From NCBI RefSeq assembly GCF_003363755.1, contig NZ_CP031396.1, positions 4,099,001 through 4,163,000 of the forward strand: a stretch of 64,000 nt of DNA, in the 5' to 3' direction. A program made the translations under genes and the position numbers. Positions 17,568 to 26,531 of the stretch are shown here, piece by piece. A model generated the notes under the pieces. That model saw nothing but the letters and a program-made list of their open reading frames with translations. It had not been told where the DNA came from and searched no databases. This stretch comes from Pseudomonas protegens. GTDB taxonomy: Bacteria; Pseudomonadota; Gammaproteobacteria; Pseudomonadales; Pseudomonadaceae. The number at the start of each line of letters is the position of its first letter. Within the stretch, counting starts at the first letter, position 1.

Positions 17568-17950
17568 GGCTTGCTCCAGGGCGGAAAGGCTTCCAGAATC
17601 GGTTGCCTGAGTTTGCGACTGGCCTTGTGGGCAGACGATTATAAATTCTTGGATTGCCGGAGGTTGATCCGGCGGCGTGTAGTTTTACTACAAATCGTCG
17701 GCCATTTCAGCCTTTCGAATGTATATACGAGTAGTAAAACTACAGAAGAGCTGCTTATGGCCTCCTGCTGCGTTGTGAGAATAATCGTTACTGTTGGTCG
17801 CTGACTAACGGGAATAGGTAATAAATTAATGCCGGCTGCTAAAAAAAACCTATTTTCAGCTATTTCTAACTTTTGTTCGACAGTCCATCAGACTGCTTGC
17901 CCTCGATATTCCTCTCCGCCTGCCTTTTCCACGCCGATCAAGGATAGCCC
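17568..17950. promoter_or_regulatory. Divergent aceE/glnE control region with two GTAGTnnnACTAC palindromes
   Basis: This 383-base gap has no gene. TGTAGTTTTACTACA (17678-17692) is a perfect palindrome with six-base arms and a TTT centre. AGTAGTAAAACTACA (17730-17744) has five-base perfect arms around AAA. Their centres are 52 bases apart, and both lie 110-180 bases upstream of aceE. The AGTnnnACT core fits the shape of GntR/FadR-type operators, such as that of PdhR, but the cognate regulator is not in the window. The part from 17760 to 17950 is AT-richer and probably holds the glnE promoter. Confidence 0.5.
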
Positions 17951-20890
17951 ATGAGTCTGCCCGCGCTTGCCCCAGTCCCCGCGATTCTCCTGCCATTGGT
18001 CAGCCGTGCAGAGCAGTCGTTCCGCGCTGCGGTGGCGACCCTTGAAGGCGGTCCCGATGTTGCGGATTGGAGCACCGAGCGCTGGGCCGAGTTTGCCCGG
18101 GTCAGTGCCGCCAGTGACTTCGTCATTGAACAGAGTCTGCGTGACCCTTTGATGTTGCTGGAGCTGGTGCGCTCCGGTGAGTTGGACCGGGCTTTTGCGC
18201 CGGGTGAGTTGTGCGCGCAGATTGCGGCGGCGGTGCAAGCGGCCGAGACCGATGATCAACTGGGCCGCGTACTGCGCCGCCAGCGCACCCGCCAGCAGGT
18301 GCGGATCATCTGGCGCGACCTGACCCGCCAGGCGAATCTGGTGCAAACCTGCCGTGACCTTTCCGACCTGGCCGACGCCTGCATCGACCAGGCCTATCAA
18401 TGGCTGTATCTGCGACATACCCAGCAATTTGGCGTGCCTACCGGCGGCCGCAGCGGCGAGCCGCAGCAGATGGTCATCCTCGGCATGGGCAAGCTGGGAG
18501 CGGTGGAGCTCAACCTGTCGTCGGACATCGACCTGATCTTCGCGTACCCCGAAGGCGGCGAGACGGTGGGGGTCAAGCGTGCCCTGGATAACCAGGAGTT
18601 CTTCATCCGTCTGGGGCAGCGCCTGATCAAGGCCCTGGACCCCATGACCGTCGACGGTTTCGTGTTCCGGGTCGACATGCGCCTGCGGCCTTACGGCTCA
18701 GCCGGTGCCCTGGTGCTGAGTTTCAATGCCCTGGAGCAGTACTACCAGGACCAGGGGCGCGACTGGGAACGCTACGCCATGATCAAGGCCCGGGTGGTGG
18801 CCGGGGATCAGGTGGCCGGGGCGCAATTGCTGGAGATGCTGCGGCCCTTCGTTTATCGCCGGTACCTGGACTTCTCCGCCATCGAGGCGCTGCGCACCAT
18901 GAAGCAATTGATCCAGCAGGAGGTGCGGCGCAAGGGCATGGCCGACAATATCAAGCTGGGTTCGGGGGGCATTCGCGAGGTGGAGTTCATCGCCCAGGCC
19001 TTCCAGCTGATTCACGGCGGGCGCGACCTGAGCCTGCAGCAGCGTCCTTTATTAAAGGTGCTGGGTACGCTGGAGGGGCAGGGTTATTTGCCGGCTGCAG
19101 TGATCAGCGAACTGCGTGAGGGCTACGAGTTCCTGCGTTATACCGAGCACGCGATCCAGGCCATTGCCGATCGGCAGACGCAGATGCTGCCGGACAACCC
19201 CCAGGATCAGGCGCGAATCGCCTTCATGCTCGGCTTTGCCGACTGGAGCGCCTTCCATGAGCAACTGATGTATTGGCGTGGGCGGGTGGAGTGGCACTTC
19301 CGCCAGGTGATTGCCGATCCTGATGAAGATGAAGGCGCCGAAAGCGAAGTGGTGGTGGGGGGCGAGTGGCTGCCGTTATGGGAGGAAGCCCAGGACGAGG
19401 AGGCCGCCTGCCGGCAGTTGCAGGAGGGTGGTTTCGTCGATGCGCCCAAGGCCCTGCGGGCACTCGCCAGCCTGCGCGGTAGTCCGCAATTGCGGGCCAT
19501 GCAGCGCCTGGGGCGTGAGCGTCTGGATGCCTTTATTCCACGCCTGCTGGCTCAGGCCGTCGAACACGCCAATCCGGATCTGGTCCTGGAGCGGGTCTTG
19601 CCGCTGGTCGAGGCGGTGGCGCGGCGTTCGGCCTATCTGGTGTTGCTTACCGAAAACCCGGGCGCCTTGCGCCGCTTGCTGACCCTGTGCGCGGCCAGTC
19701 CGTGGATTGCCGAACAAATCACCCGCTTCCCTCTGTTGCTGGACGAATTGCTCAACGAAGGACGCCTGTTCAAGCCGCCCCTGGCGCCGGAGCTGGCGGC
19801 TGAGCTGCGCGAGCGCCTGACGCGGATTCCTGAGGACGACCTGGAACAGCAGATGGAGGCCCTGCGCCACTTCAAACTGGCCCACCGTTTGCGGGTGGCC
19901 GCCTCGGAGATCGCTGGCAGCCTGCCTTTAATGAAGGTCAGCGATTACCTGACCTGGCTCGCCGAGGCGATTCTGGAGCAGGTGCTGGCCCTGGCCTGGC
20001 GCCAGACCGTGGCCAAGTACGGGGCACCACAGCGCACTGACGGCACCTTGTGTGACCCGGGTTTCATTATCGTCGGCTACGGCAAGGTCGGCGGCATCGA
20101 GCTGGGCCACGGTTCCGACCTGGATCTGGTCTTTATCCATGATGGCGATCCGCAAGCTGAAACCGATGGGCCCAAACCCATAGACGGTGCACAGTTCTTC
20201 ACCCGGCTGGGGCAGCGCATCATCCATCTGCTGACCACCCAGACCAACTCCGGCCAGTTGTATGAGGTGGATATGCGCCTGCGGCCGTCCGGTGCTTCGG
20301 GGCTGCTGGTGAGTTCCCTGGGGGCTTTTGCCCGCTATCAGGAAAACGAAGCCTGGACCTGGGAGCATCAGGCGCTGGTCCGGGCCCGGGTGCTGGTGGG
20401 CAGCCAGGATGTGGGCCAGGCCTTTGAAAAGGTCCGTGCCGCCGTGCTGGGTAAATCCCGCGACCTGCCCAAGTTGCGCCAGGAAGTCAGTGAAATGCGG
20501 GCCAAGATGCGTGACAACCTGGGCAGCCGCCTGACCGCCGCCGGAACCGCGGCCAACGCCTTTGAAGCCTCGGCGCCGTTCGACCTCAAGCAGGACGCCG
20601 GAGGTATCGTCGATATCGAATTTATGGTGCAATACGCGGCCCTGGCGTGGTCCGAAGAGCACCCGTCATTGCTGCGCTACACCGATAACATCCGCATTCT
20701 GGAAGGGCTGGAGCAGGTTGGGCTGATGCCGGCGAGCGATGCCAGCCTGCTGCGCGAGGTCTACAAGGCCTACCGTTCCGCGGCTCACCGGCAGGCGTTG
20801 CAGAATGAGGCCGGAATCATTAACGGTGATCAATTCGTGACCGAACGACGGGAAGTGTTACGAATTTGGCGCGAGCTGGGGCTAAGCTAG
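17951..20890 (+). CDS. glnE: Bifunctional glutamine synthetase adenylyltransferase/deadenylase
   Basis: This cytoplasmic enzyme adenylylates and deadenylylates GlnA in response to PII state. Its 979 residues contain two nucleotidyltransferase domains. The N-terminal one has GMGKLGAVELNLSSDIDL at 178-195 and the C-terminal one GYGKVGGIELGHGSDLDL near 709-726. Both GlnE-specific MRLRP segments are present, and the length fits the family. The gene is divergent from aceE. waaF follows directly; in PAO1 ilvE sits between them, and here it does not. Confidence 0.95.
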   Translation: MSLPALAPVPAILLPLVSRAEQSFRAAVATLEGGPDVADWSTERWAEFARVSAASDFVIEQSLRDPLMLLELVRSGELDRAFAPGELCAQIAAAVQAAETDDQLGRVLRRQRTRQQVRIIWRDLTRQANLVQTCRDLSDLADACIDQAYQWLYLRHTQQFGVPTGGRSGEPQQMVILGMGKLGAVELNLSSDIDLIFAYPEGGETVGVKRALDNQEFFIRLGQRLIKALDPMTVDGFVFRVDMRLRPYGSAGALVLSFNALEQYYQDQGRDWERYAMIKARVVAGDQVAGAQLLEMLRPFVYRRYLDFSAIEALRTMKQLIQQEVRRKGMADNIKLGSGGIREVEFIAQAFQLIHGGRDLSLQQRPLLKVLGTLEGQGYLPAAVISELREGYEFLRYTEHAIQAIADRQTQMLPDNPQDQARIAFMLGFADWSAFHEQLMYWRGRVEWHFRQVIADPDEDEGAESEVVVGGEWLPLWEEAQDEEAACRQLQEGGFVDAPKALRALASLRGSPQLRAMQRLGRERLDAFIPRLLAQAVEHANPDLVLERVLPLVEAVARRSAYLVLLTENPGALRRLLTLCAASPWIAEQITRFPLLLDELLNEGRLFKPPLAPELAAELRERLTRIPEDDLEQQMEALRHFKLAHRLRVAASEIAGSLPLMKVSDYLTWLAEAILEQVLALAWRQTVAKYGAPQRTDGTLCDPGFIIVGYGKVGGIELGHGSDLDLVFIHDGDPQAETDGPKPIDGAQFFTRLGQRIIHLLTTQTNSGQLYEVDMRLRPSGASGLLVSSLGAFARYQENEAWTWEHQALVRARVLVGSQDVGQAFEKVRAAVLGKSRDLPKLRQEVSEMRAKMRDNLGSRLTAAGTAANAFEASAPFDLKQDAGGIVDIEFMVQYAALAWSEEHPSLLRYTDNIRILEGLEQVGLMPASDASLLREVYKAYRSAAHRQALQNEAGIINGDQFVTERREVLRIWRELGLS

Positions 20891-20983
20891 TCGGCATAAT
20901 GCAGCCGCAATTGTATTCGGCGAGCTGCGAGGCTCGCCCCAACTGAACCGACGGTGAAGGCCGCGGTGCTGGATTCTCGAGGC

Positions 20984-21003
20984 GGGGAGGCGTATGCCTC
21001 CCC
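20984..21003 (+). other. Perfect hairpin in the waaF leader
   Basis: GGGGAGGC and GCCTCCCC form a perfect eight-pair stem with a GTAT loop, 20 bases before the waaF ATG. There is no T-run, so it is more likely an mRNA structure or processing site between glnE and the waa operon than a terminator. Confidence 0.45.
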
Positions 21004-21023
21004 GGCTCGTTTATGGAAACCAC

Positions 21024-22058
21024 ATGAATATTCTGATCGTTGGGCCCAGTTGGGTCGGTGACATGGTGATGGCGCAGACACTCTTGGAGTGCCTGAAACA
21101 GCGTCATCCACAATGCGAGATCGACGTGCTGGCCCCCGAGTGGAGCCGGCCGATCCTGGAGCGCATGCCCCAGGTGCGTCGGGCCTTGAGCTTTCCTCTT
21201 GGCCACGGTGTCCTGGAACTGGCGACCCGCCGGCGGATCGGCAAGTCCCTGGCCGGCCAGTACGATCAGGCGATCCTGCTGCCCAATTCGCTGAAGTCGG
21301 CCCTGGTGCCGTTCTTCGCAGGCATCCCCAAGCGCACCGGCTGGCGCGGCGAGTTCCGCTACGGCTTGCTCAATGACGTGCGCAAGCTCGACAAAGAGCG
21401 TTACCCGCTGATGATCGAGCGCTTCATGGCTCTGGCCTATGAGCCGGGCGCCGAATTACCCCAGCCGTATCCGCGCCCGAGCCTGCAGATCGATCCGCAC
21501 AGCCGCGAGGCGGCCCTGGCCAAGTTTGGCCTGAGCCTGGATCGCCCGGTGCTGGCGCTGTGCCCGGGAGCGGAGTTCGGCGAGGCCAAGCGCTGGCCGT
21601 CCGAGCATTACGCACAAGTGGCTGAGGCGAAGATCCGCGAGGGCTGGCAGGTCTGGCTGTTCGGTTCGAAGAACGATCATGCCGTGGGTGAAGAGATTCG
21701 CGGGCGACTGATTCCCGGCTTGCGCGAGGAGTCGACCAATCTCAGCGGCGAAACCTCCCTGGCCGAGGCCATCGACCTCCTGTCCTGCGCCGATTCGGTG
21801 GTGTCCAACGACTCCGGGCTGATGCACGTGGCGGCCGCGCTGAATCGTCCGCTGGTGGCGGTGTACGGCTCCACCTCCCCGGGTTTCACCCCGCCCCTGG
21901 CGGATCAGGTCGAAGTGGTGCGCCTGGGGATCGAGTGCAGTCCGTGTTTCGATCGCACTTGTCGCTTCGGTCATTACAACTGCCTGCGCCAACTCCTGCC
22001 GCAGCCGGTGAACGAAGCCCTGCAGCGGTTGCAGGGCACTGTGGTAGAGGTCCAGTAA
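21024..22058 (+). CDS. waaF: ADP-heptose:LPS heptosyltransferase II
   Basis: This GT9 enzyme adds the second L,D-heptose to the lipopolysaccharide inner core at the cytoplasmic face. Its 344 residues start MNILIVGPSWVGDMVMAQTL. They carry the ADP-heptose-binding region CPGAEFGEAKRWP and the SNDSGLMHVAAAL motif typical of heptosyltransferases. The ATG at 21024 follows TGGAAA; the longer frame start adds ten unconserved residues. It opens the core operon, and waaC starts one base after its stop. Confidence 0.94.
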   Translation: MNILIVGPSWVGDMVMAQTLLECLKQRHPQCEIDVLAPEWSRPILERMPQVRRALSFPLGHGVLELATRRRIGKSLAGQYDQAILLPNSLKSALVPFFAGIPKRTGWRGEFRYGLLNDVRKLDKERYPLMIERFMALAYEPGAELPQPYPRPSLQIDPHSREAALAKFGLSLDRPVLALCPGAEFGEAKRWPSEHYAQVAEAKIREGWQVWLFGSKNDHAVGEEIRGRLIPGLREESTNLSGETSLAEAIDLLSCADSVVSNDSGLMHVAAALNRPLVAVYGSTSPGFTPPLADQVEVVRLGIECSPCFDRTCRFGHYNCLRQLLPQPVNEALQRLQGTVVEVQ

Positions 22059-22059
22059 G

Positions 22060-23121
22060 TTGCGGGTACTGTTGATCAAGACCTCATCCCTGGGTGATGT
22101 GATTCATGCATTGCCGGCGCTGACCGATGCCGCGCGAGCGATCCCGGGGATCACGTTCGACTGGGTGGTGGAAGAAGGCTTCGCCGAGATTCCTTCCTGG
22201 CATCCGGCGGTAGGCAAGGTAATTCCAGTGGCGATCCGCCGCTGGCGCAAGAATATCTGGCAGACCATCAAGAGCGGCGAGTGGCGCCGCTTCAAGCAGA
22301 GCGTGCGCTCGACCAAGTACGACCTGGTGATCGATGCCCAGGGCCTGCTGAAAAGCGCCTGGCTGACCCGTTACGTGCGCGCCCCGGTGGCGGGGCTGGA
22401 CAAGCACTCGGCCCGTGAGCCCCTGGCTTCGCGTTTCTACTCGCGACGCCTGGCGGTGGCCCGTGGGCAGCACGCCGTGGAGCGGGTGCGCCAGCTGTTC
22501 GCCGTGGCCCTGGGCTACGACCTGCCACAGGGCCTGGGCGACTACGGCCTGAATGTCGAAAAGCTGGTGGAGCTGCCGCGCAAGAATCCCTTCGTGCTGT
22601 TCCTGCACGGCACCACCTGGGACACCAAGCACTGGCCTGAGGCCTATTGGCGCGAGCTGACCGAGCGCATGGGCATGCTCGGGGTCGAGGTCAAGCTGCC
22701 CTGGGGCAATGCTGTCGAGAAGGCCCGGGCGGAGCGTATTGCCAGTGGCCTGAAAAACGCCACGGTTCTGCCCAAGCTGAACCTGGCCGGGGTCGCCAAG
22801 GTGCTGGCCGATGCCCAGGCCTGTGTGGCCGTGGACACCGGGTTGGGCCACCTGGCCGCGGCCCTGGATGTGCCGACCATATCCTTGTTTGGCCCGACCA
22901 ATCCGGGCCTGACCGGTGCCTATGGCAAGGTGCAGATTCACCTGGGGAGCAACTTCCCCTGTGCGCCGTGCCTGCAGAAGAAATGCACCTACCAGCCCAC
23001 TGCTGTGGATCAGCAACGCTATGACATCAAGCGCGAGTGGCCATTGTGCTTCACGCGCCTTAACCCCGAGCGTGTCGCCAGCCGACTGAGCACCTTGTTA
23101 CTGGCTGAGGAGCCGCGCTGA
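22060..23121 (+). CDS. waaC: ADP-heptose:LPS heptosyltransferase I
   Basis: This GT9 enzyme adds the first heptose to Kdo2-lipid A. Its 353 residues begin RVLLIKTSSLGDVIHALPAL, the WaaC hallmark with the conserved SSLGD. The acceptor region and the C-terminal AVDTGLGHLAAAL and SLFGPTNPGLTG motifs follow. The start is TTG at 22060, because the conserved N-terminus begins there and no ATG lies near. The TTG start, one base after the waaF stop, suggests translation by re-initiation. The stop overlaps the waaG start. Confidence 0.94.
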   Translation: MRVLLIKTSSLGDVIHALPALTDAARAIPGITFDWVVEEGFAEIPSWHPAVGKVIPVAIRRWRKNIWQTIKSGEWRRFKQSVRSTKYDLVIDAQGLLKSAWLTRYVRAPVAGLDKHSAREPLASRFYSRRLAVARGQHAVERVRQLFAVALGYDLPQGLGDYGLNVEKLVELPRKNPFVLFLHGTTWDTKHWPEAYWRELTERMGMLGVEVKLPWGNAVEKARAERIASGLKNATVLPKLNLAGVAKVLADAQACVAVDTGLGHLAAALDVPTISLFGPTNPGLTGAYGKVQIHLGSNFPCAPCLQKKCTYQPTAVDQQRYDIKREWPLCFTRLNPERVASRLSTLLLAEEPR

Positions 23122-24245
23122 TGCAATTGGCTTTTGTCCTTTATAAGTATTTTCCCTTTGGCGGCCTGCAGCGCGACTTCATGCGCATTGCCCTGGAGTG
23201 TCAGCGCCGCGGGCACCAGATCCGCGTCTACACCCTGATCTGGGAAGGTGATGTGCCTCCTGGCTTTGAAGTGCTGGTGGCGCCGGTCAAGGCGCTGTTC
23301 AACCATCGTCGCAACGAAAAGCTCAGCGCCTGGATGGCGGCCGACCTGGCCAAGCGTCCGGTGGATCGGCTGATCGGTTTCAACAAGATGCCGGGGCTGG
23401 ACGTGTACTACGCCGCCGATGGCTGCTTCGAGGACAAGGCGCAGAATCTGCGGCACTCCCTGTACCGTCGCTGGGGTCGCTACCGGCATTTCGCCGAGTA
23501 CGAGCGGGCGGTGTTCGCCAAGGATGCCAAGACCGAGATCCTGATGATCTCCGAGGTTCAGCAGCCGCTGTTCATCAAGCATTACGACACCCCGCTGGAG
23601 CGCTTTCACCTGCTGCCGCCGGGCATTGCCCAGGATCGCCGCGCACCGTCCAACGCGGCCGAGATCCGCGCCGATTTCCGTCGTGAGTTCGCCTTGAAGG
23701 ACGACGAGCTGCTGCTGGTGCAGATTGGCTCCGGGTTCAAGACCAAGGGCGTGGACCGCAGCCTCAAGGCGCTGGCGGCCCTGCCTTCGGCGCTGAAAAA
23801 ACGCACCCGACTGTTTGTAATCGGCCAGGACGACCCCAAGGTATTCCAGGTACAAAGTGCCGCATTGGGGCTCAGCGACCAGGTGCAGTTCATGAAGGGG
23901 CGCAGTGATATTCCGCGTTTCCTGCTGGGAGCCGACCTGCTGATTCATCCGGCCTACAACGAAAATACCGGCACCGTGTTGCTCGAAGCCCTGGTGGCTG
24001 GGCTGCCGGTGCTGGTGAGCGCGGTCTGCGGCTACGCCCATTACATCGCCGAGGCCGAATGCGGTCTGGTGCTGGATGAGCCGTTCGAGCAGGCGCAGCT
24101 CAATCAATACCTCACCACCTTGTTGACCGACGACGCTGCACGCGCGACCTGGAGCCGTAATGGCCTGGCGTTCGCCGAGACGGCCGACCTTTACAGCATG
24201 CCGCAGCACGCTGCGGATGTGATTCTGGCGGAGCAACACCGATGA
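23121..24245 (+). CDS. waaG: LPS core glycosyltransferase WaaG (GT4)
   Basis: This GT-B fold retaining transferase adds the first outer-core sugar, a galactosamine in P. aeruginosa or a hexose in enterics, to heptose II. Its 374 residues start MQLAFVLYKYFPFGGLQRDF. The sugar-nucleotide binding ExxxxxxxE motif is present in NTGTVLLEALVAGLPV. The first base overlaps the waaC stop codon and the last four overlap waaP, so the three are translationally coupled. Confidence 0.93.
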   Translation: MQLAFVLYKYFPFGGLQRDFMRIALECQRRGHQIRVYTLIWEGDVPPGFEVLVAPVKALFNHRRNEKLSAWMAADLAKRPVDRLIGFNKMPGLDVYYAADGCFEDKAQNLRHSLYRRWGRYRHFAEYERAVFAKDAKTEILMISEVQQPLFIKHYDTPLERFHLLPPGIAQDRRAPSNAAEIRADFRREFALKDDELLLVQIGSGFKTKGVDRSLKALAALPSALKKRTRLFVIGQDDPKVFQVQSAALGLSDQVQFMKGRSDIPRFLLGADLLIHPAYNENTGTVLLEALVAGLPVLVSAVCGYAHYIAEAECGLVLDEPFEQAQLNQYLTTLLTDDAARATWSRNGLAFAETADLYSMPQHAADVILAEQHR

Positions 24246-25048
24246 AGTTGATGCTTGCCGAACCCTTCAAGAGCCTCTGGGCCGGACGCGATGCGTTCGA
24301 CGCTGTCGAGGGCCTGAAGGGCCAGGTCTACCGTGAGCTGGAAGCGCGCCGTACCTTGCGTACGGAAGTCGACGGTCGCGGTTATTTCGTGAAGATCCAT
24401 CGCGGCATTGGCTGGGGCGAGATCGTCAAGAACCTGATCACCGCCAAGCTGCCGGTGCTTGGCGCCGGTCAGGAATGGCGGGCGCTGGAGCGTCTGCATC
24501 AGGTGGGCGTGCCGACCATGACCGCCGTGGCCTACGGCGAGCGCGGCCGCAACCCGGCGGACCAGCACTCGTTCATCGTCACCGAGGAGCTGGCGCCCAC
24601 CGTCAGCCTTGAAGACTTCAGCATCGACTGGGTCAAGCAGCCGCCTGCACCGGCCCTCAAGCGCGCGCTGATCGCCGAAGTGGCGCGCATGACCGGCATG
24701 ATGCACCGCGCCGGGGTCAACCACCGCGACTGCTACATCTGCCATTTCCTGTTGCACACCGATCGTCCCATCACGCCTGCGGAGCTGAAACTCTCGGTGA
24801 TCGACCTGCATCGTGCCCAGACCCGGCCGAAGATCACCCTGCGCTGGCGCAACAAGGACCTGGCCGCCCTGTATTTCTCCGCCCTGGATATCGGCCTGAC
24901 GCGCCGCGACAAGTTGCGCTTCCTCAAGGGCTATTTCCAGCAGCCGTTGCGGCAGATCCTGGCCGAAGAAGCGGCGCTGCTGTCCTGGCTCGAAGGCAAG
25001 GCGGAAAAACTCTACGCACGTAAGCAGCGGTACGGAGATGCACTCTGA
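24242..25048 (+). CDS. waaP: LPS core heptose(I) kinase
   Basis: This kinase phosphorylates heptose I; in P. aeruginosa it is essential for core assembly. Its 268 residues show an atypical protein-kinase fold, with K51 in GYFVKIHRGIGWGE and the catalytic loop HRDCYICHFL whose Asp is D163. The metal-binding IDLHRA lies at 187-192. Position 163 matches the catalytic Asp reported for P. aeruginosa WaaP. It starts with an ATGA overlap on waaG and hands over to the next kinase gene by a one-base overlap. Confidence 0.94.
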   Translation: MKLMLAEPFKSLWAGRDAFDAVEGLKGQVYRELEARRTLRTEVDGRGYFVKIHRGIGWGEIVKNLITAKLPVLGAGQEWRALERLHQVGVPTMTAVAYGERGRNPADQHSFIVTEELAPTVSLEDFSIDWVKQPPAPALKRALIAEVARMTGMMHRAGVNHRDCYICHFLLHTDRPITPAELKLSVIDLHRAQTRPKITLRWRNKDLAALYFSALDIGLTRRDKLRFLKGYFQQPLRQILAEEAALLSWLEGKAEKLYARKQRYGDAL

Positions 25049-25782
25049 TGGCGAGTTGGAACCTGGACCCCGCTTATCAGGAGTTGACGCAAGATTTTGG
25101 CAGTCTGGACGCGGTATTTGCCCTGCAGGGCGAGCATCTGACCCGGGACCCTCTGTCGGAGGTAATTCGGGTCGAGCGCGGCGGTGTCAATTACTACGTC
25201 AAGCGCTATACCGGCGCCGGCAAGAACCTGCGGCGCTACCTGGGCAAGCCCCGGGTCAAGTTCGAATGGCAGAACCTCAAGCGCTTCGCCAAGTGGGGCA
25301 TTCCCACTGCCGATGTGGTGGCCTGGGGCCTGGAGCGTCGCTGCCTGGCCTACTCCCGGGGCGCGATGATCACTCGCGAGCTGCCGCGGACCGAGGACCT
25401 GTCGGTGCTGGCCGAGCGCAACGATCCGCGGCTCAAGGATCGGCGCTGGGTCGATGGGGTGAGTCGTCAGTTGGCCGCTTATACCCGGGTCATGCATGAC
25501 CATCGCTTTACCCACAATGATTTGAAGTGGCGCAACCTGCTGATCGACGATCAGGACCGGTTGTACCTGATCGACTGTCCGAACGGCGATTTCTGGCGTG
25601 GGTTCTGGCTCAAGTACCGGATCACCAAGGATCTGGCCTGCCTGGACAAGGTGGCCAAATATCATCTGTCGGCCACTCAGCGCCTGCGTTTCTATCTGCA
25701 GTATCGCCAGCGCGATCGCTTGAGTGCCGCCGACAAGGCGCGTATTCGCCACGTGGTGAGATTTTTCGAGGGGCGCGAATGA
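25048..25782 (+). CDS. LPS core kinase of the InaA/WaaP family (PA5008-like)
   Basis: This 244-residue cytoplasmic kinase-fold protein probably phosphorylates a core heptose. It has the nucleotide-binding YYVKRYTG near 49-56 and the catalytic loop THNDLKWRNLLID with D158. The metal-binding segment LIDCPNGD lies near 174-181. It lacks the long C-terminal regions of WaaP. The order after waaP is the same as PA5008-PA5006 in P. aeruginosa. The start overlaps the waaP stop and the end overlaps the next gene by ATGA. Confidence 0.82.
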   Translation: MASWNLDPAYQELTQDFGSLDAVFALQGEHLTRDPLSEVIRVERGGVNYYVKRYTGAGKNLRRYLGKPRVKFEWQNLKRFAKWGIPTADVVAWGLERRCLAYSRGAMITRELPRTEDLSVLAERNDPRLKDRRWVDGVSRQLAAYTRVMHDHRFTHNDLKWRNLLIDDQDRLYLIDCPNGDFWRGFWLKYRITKDLACLDKVAKYHLSATQRLRFYLQYRQRDRLSAADKARIRHVVRFFEGRE

Positions 25783-26531
25783 CTGATTTCCTGGCGTCCG
25801 AGGAGCGTGCGCTACTGGAGCGTAACGGTCTCGGCACTTTTGACCAGTTGTGGGCTACGCAATTGGATGCGGTGGATGAGCCCAATACCAGTCGCGGCGG
25901 CAGCAGCAGCGTCTTTCGCCTGGATGTGGAAGGGCAGGGGTTCTATCTCAAGCGGCAGACCAACTACCAGACCCGGACCCTGCATCGGCCTTTCGGCGAA
26001 CCGAGTTTCGCCCGGGAGTTTCGCAACATCCGGCGTTATCAGCAGTTGGGTATTCCCGCGCTGCAGGCGGTGTTCTTTGGCATGCGCAAGGTCAATGGCG
26101 AGTCTCGAGCCATACTCCTGACCCGGGCCCTGGATGGTTGGGACGATCTGGATGCGCTGCTGTCGCGTTGGGATGAGCTCAGTGAGCTTCAGCGCCAGGC
26201 GGTACTCAAGGCCTGTGGGCAACTGGCCCGGCAACTGCACAGCTTGCGTCAGGTCCATGGCTGCTTCTATCCCAAGCATATTTTCCTGCAAGGCCATGGC
26301 GAGGGTTACCGGGCGCAGTTGATCGACCTGGAGAAAACTCGGCCCTTGCTGTTCGGTCAGCGCGACCGGGTCAAGGATCTGGAACCTTTACTGCGCCGGG
26401 CTTCGGTGTGGAATGCCGACGAAGTGCGCGGCCTGTTGGCGGCCTATCTGGACCAACCCCTGGACAGTTCCCTGGTGGGCGCCTGGGCCGCTCGTCTCAG
26501 TGCTCGCAGCAGTCATAAGGAATCTCGCTGA
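25779..26531 (+). CDS. InaA-family kinase-like protein with atypical catalytic loop (PA5007-like, WapQ type)
   Basis: This 250-residue protein of the lipopolysaccharide kinase InaA family starts with the ATG at 25779, overlapping the previous gene by ATGA. It keeps a nucleotide-site lysine (K58 in FYLKRQTNYQ) and a DLEK segment. The expected HxD...N catalytic loop reads HGCFYPKHIFL at 160-170, so the usual catalytic Asp is missing. This pattern is, to my knowledge, shared by the family. The protein may use another residue or act as a non-catalytic partner of its kinase neighbours. Confidence 0.75.
   Translation: MTDFLASEERALLERNGLGTFDQLWATQLDAVDEPNTSRGGSSSVFRLDVEGQGFYLKRQTNYQTRTLHRPFGEPSFAREFRNIRRYQQLGIPALQAVFFGMRKVNGESRAILLTRALDGWDDLDALLSRWDELSELQRQAVLKACGQLARQLHSLRQVHGCFYPKHIFLQGHGEGYRAQLIDLEKTRPLLFGQRDRVKDLEPLLRRASVWNADEVRGLLAAYLDQPLDSSLVGAWAARLSARSSHKESR

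Noticed and set aside
15825..17804. 659-codon plus-strand open frame opposite aceE
   Set aside because: Antisense artefact of high GC; aceE on the other strand has every expected motif.
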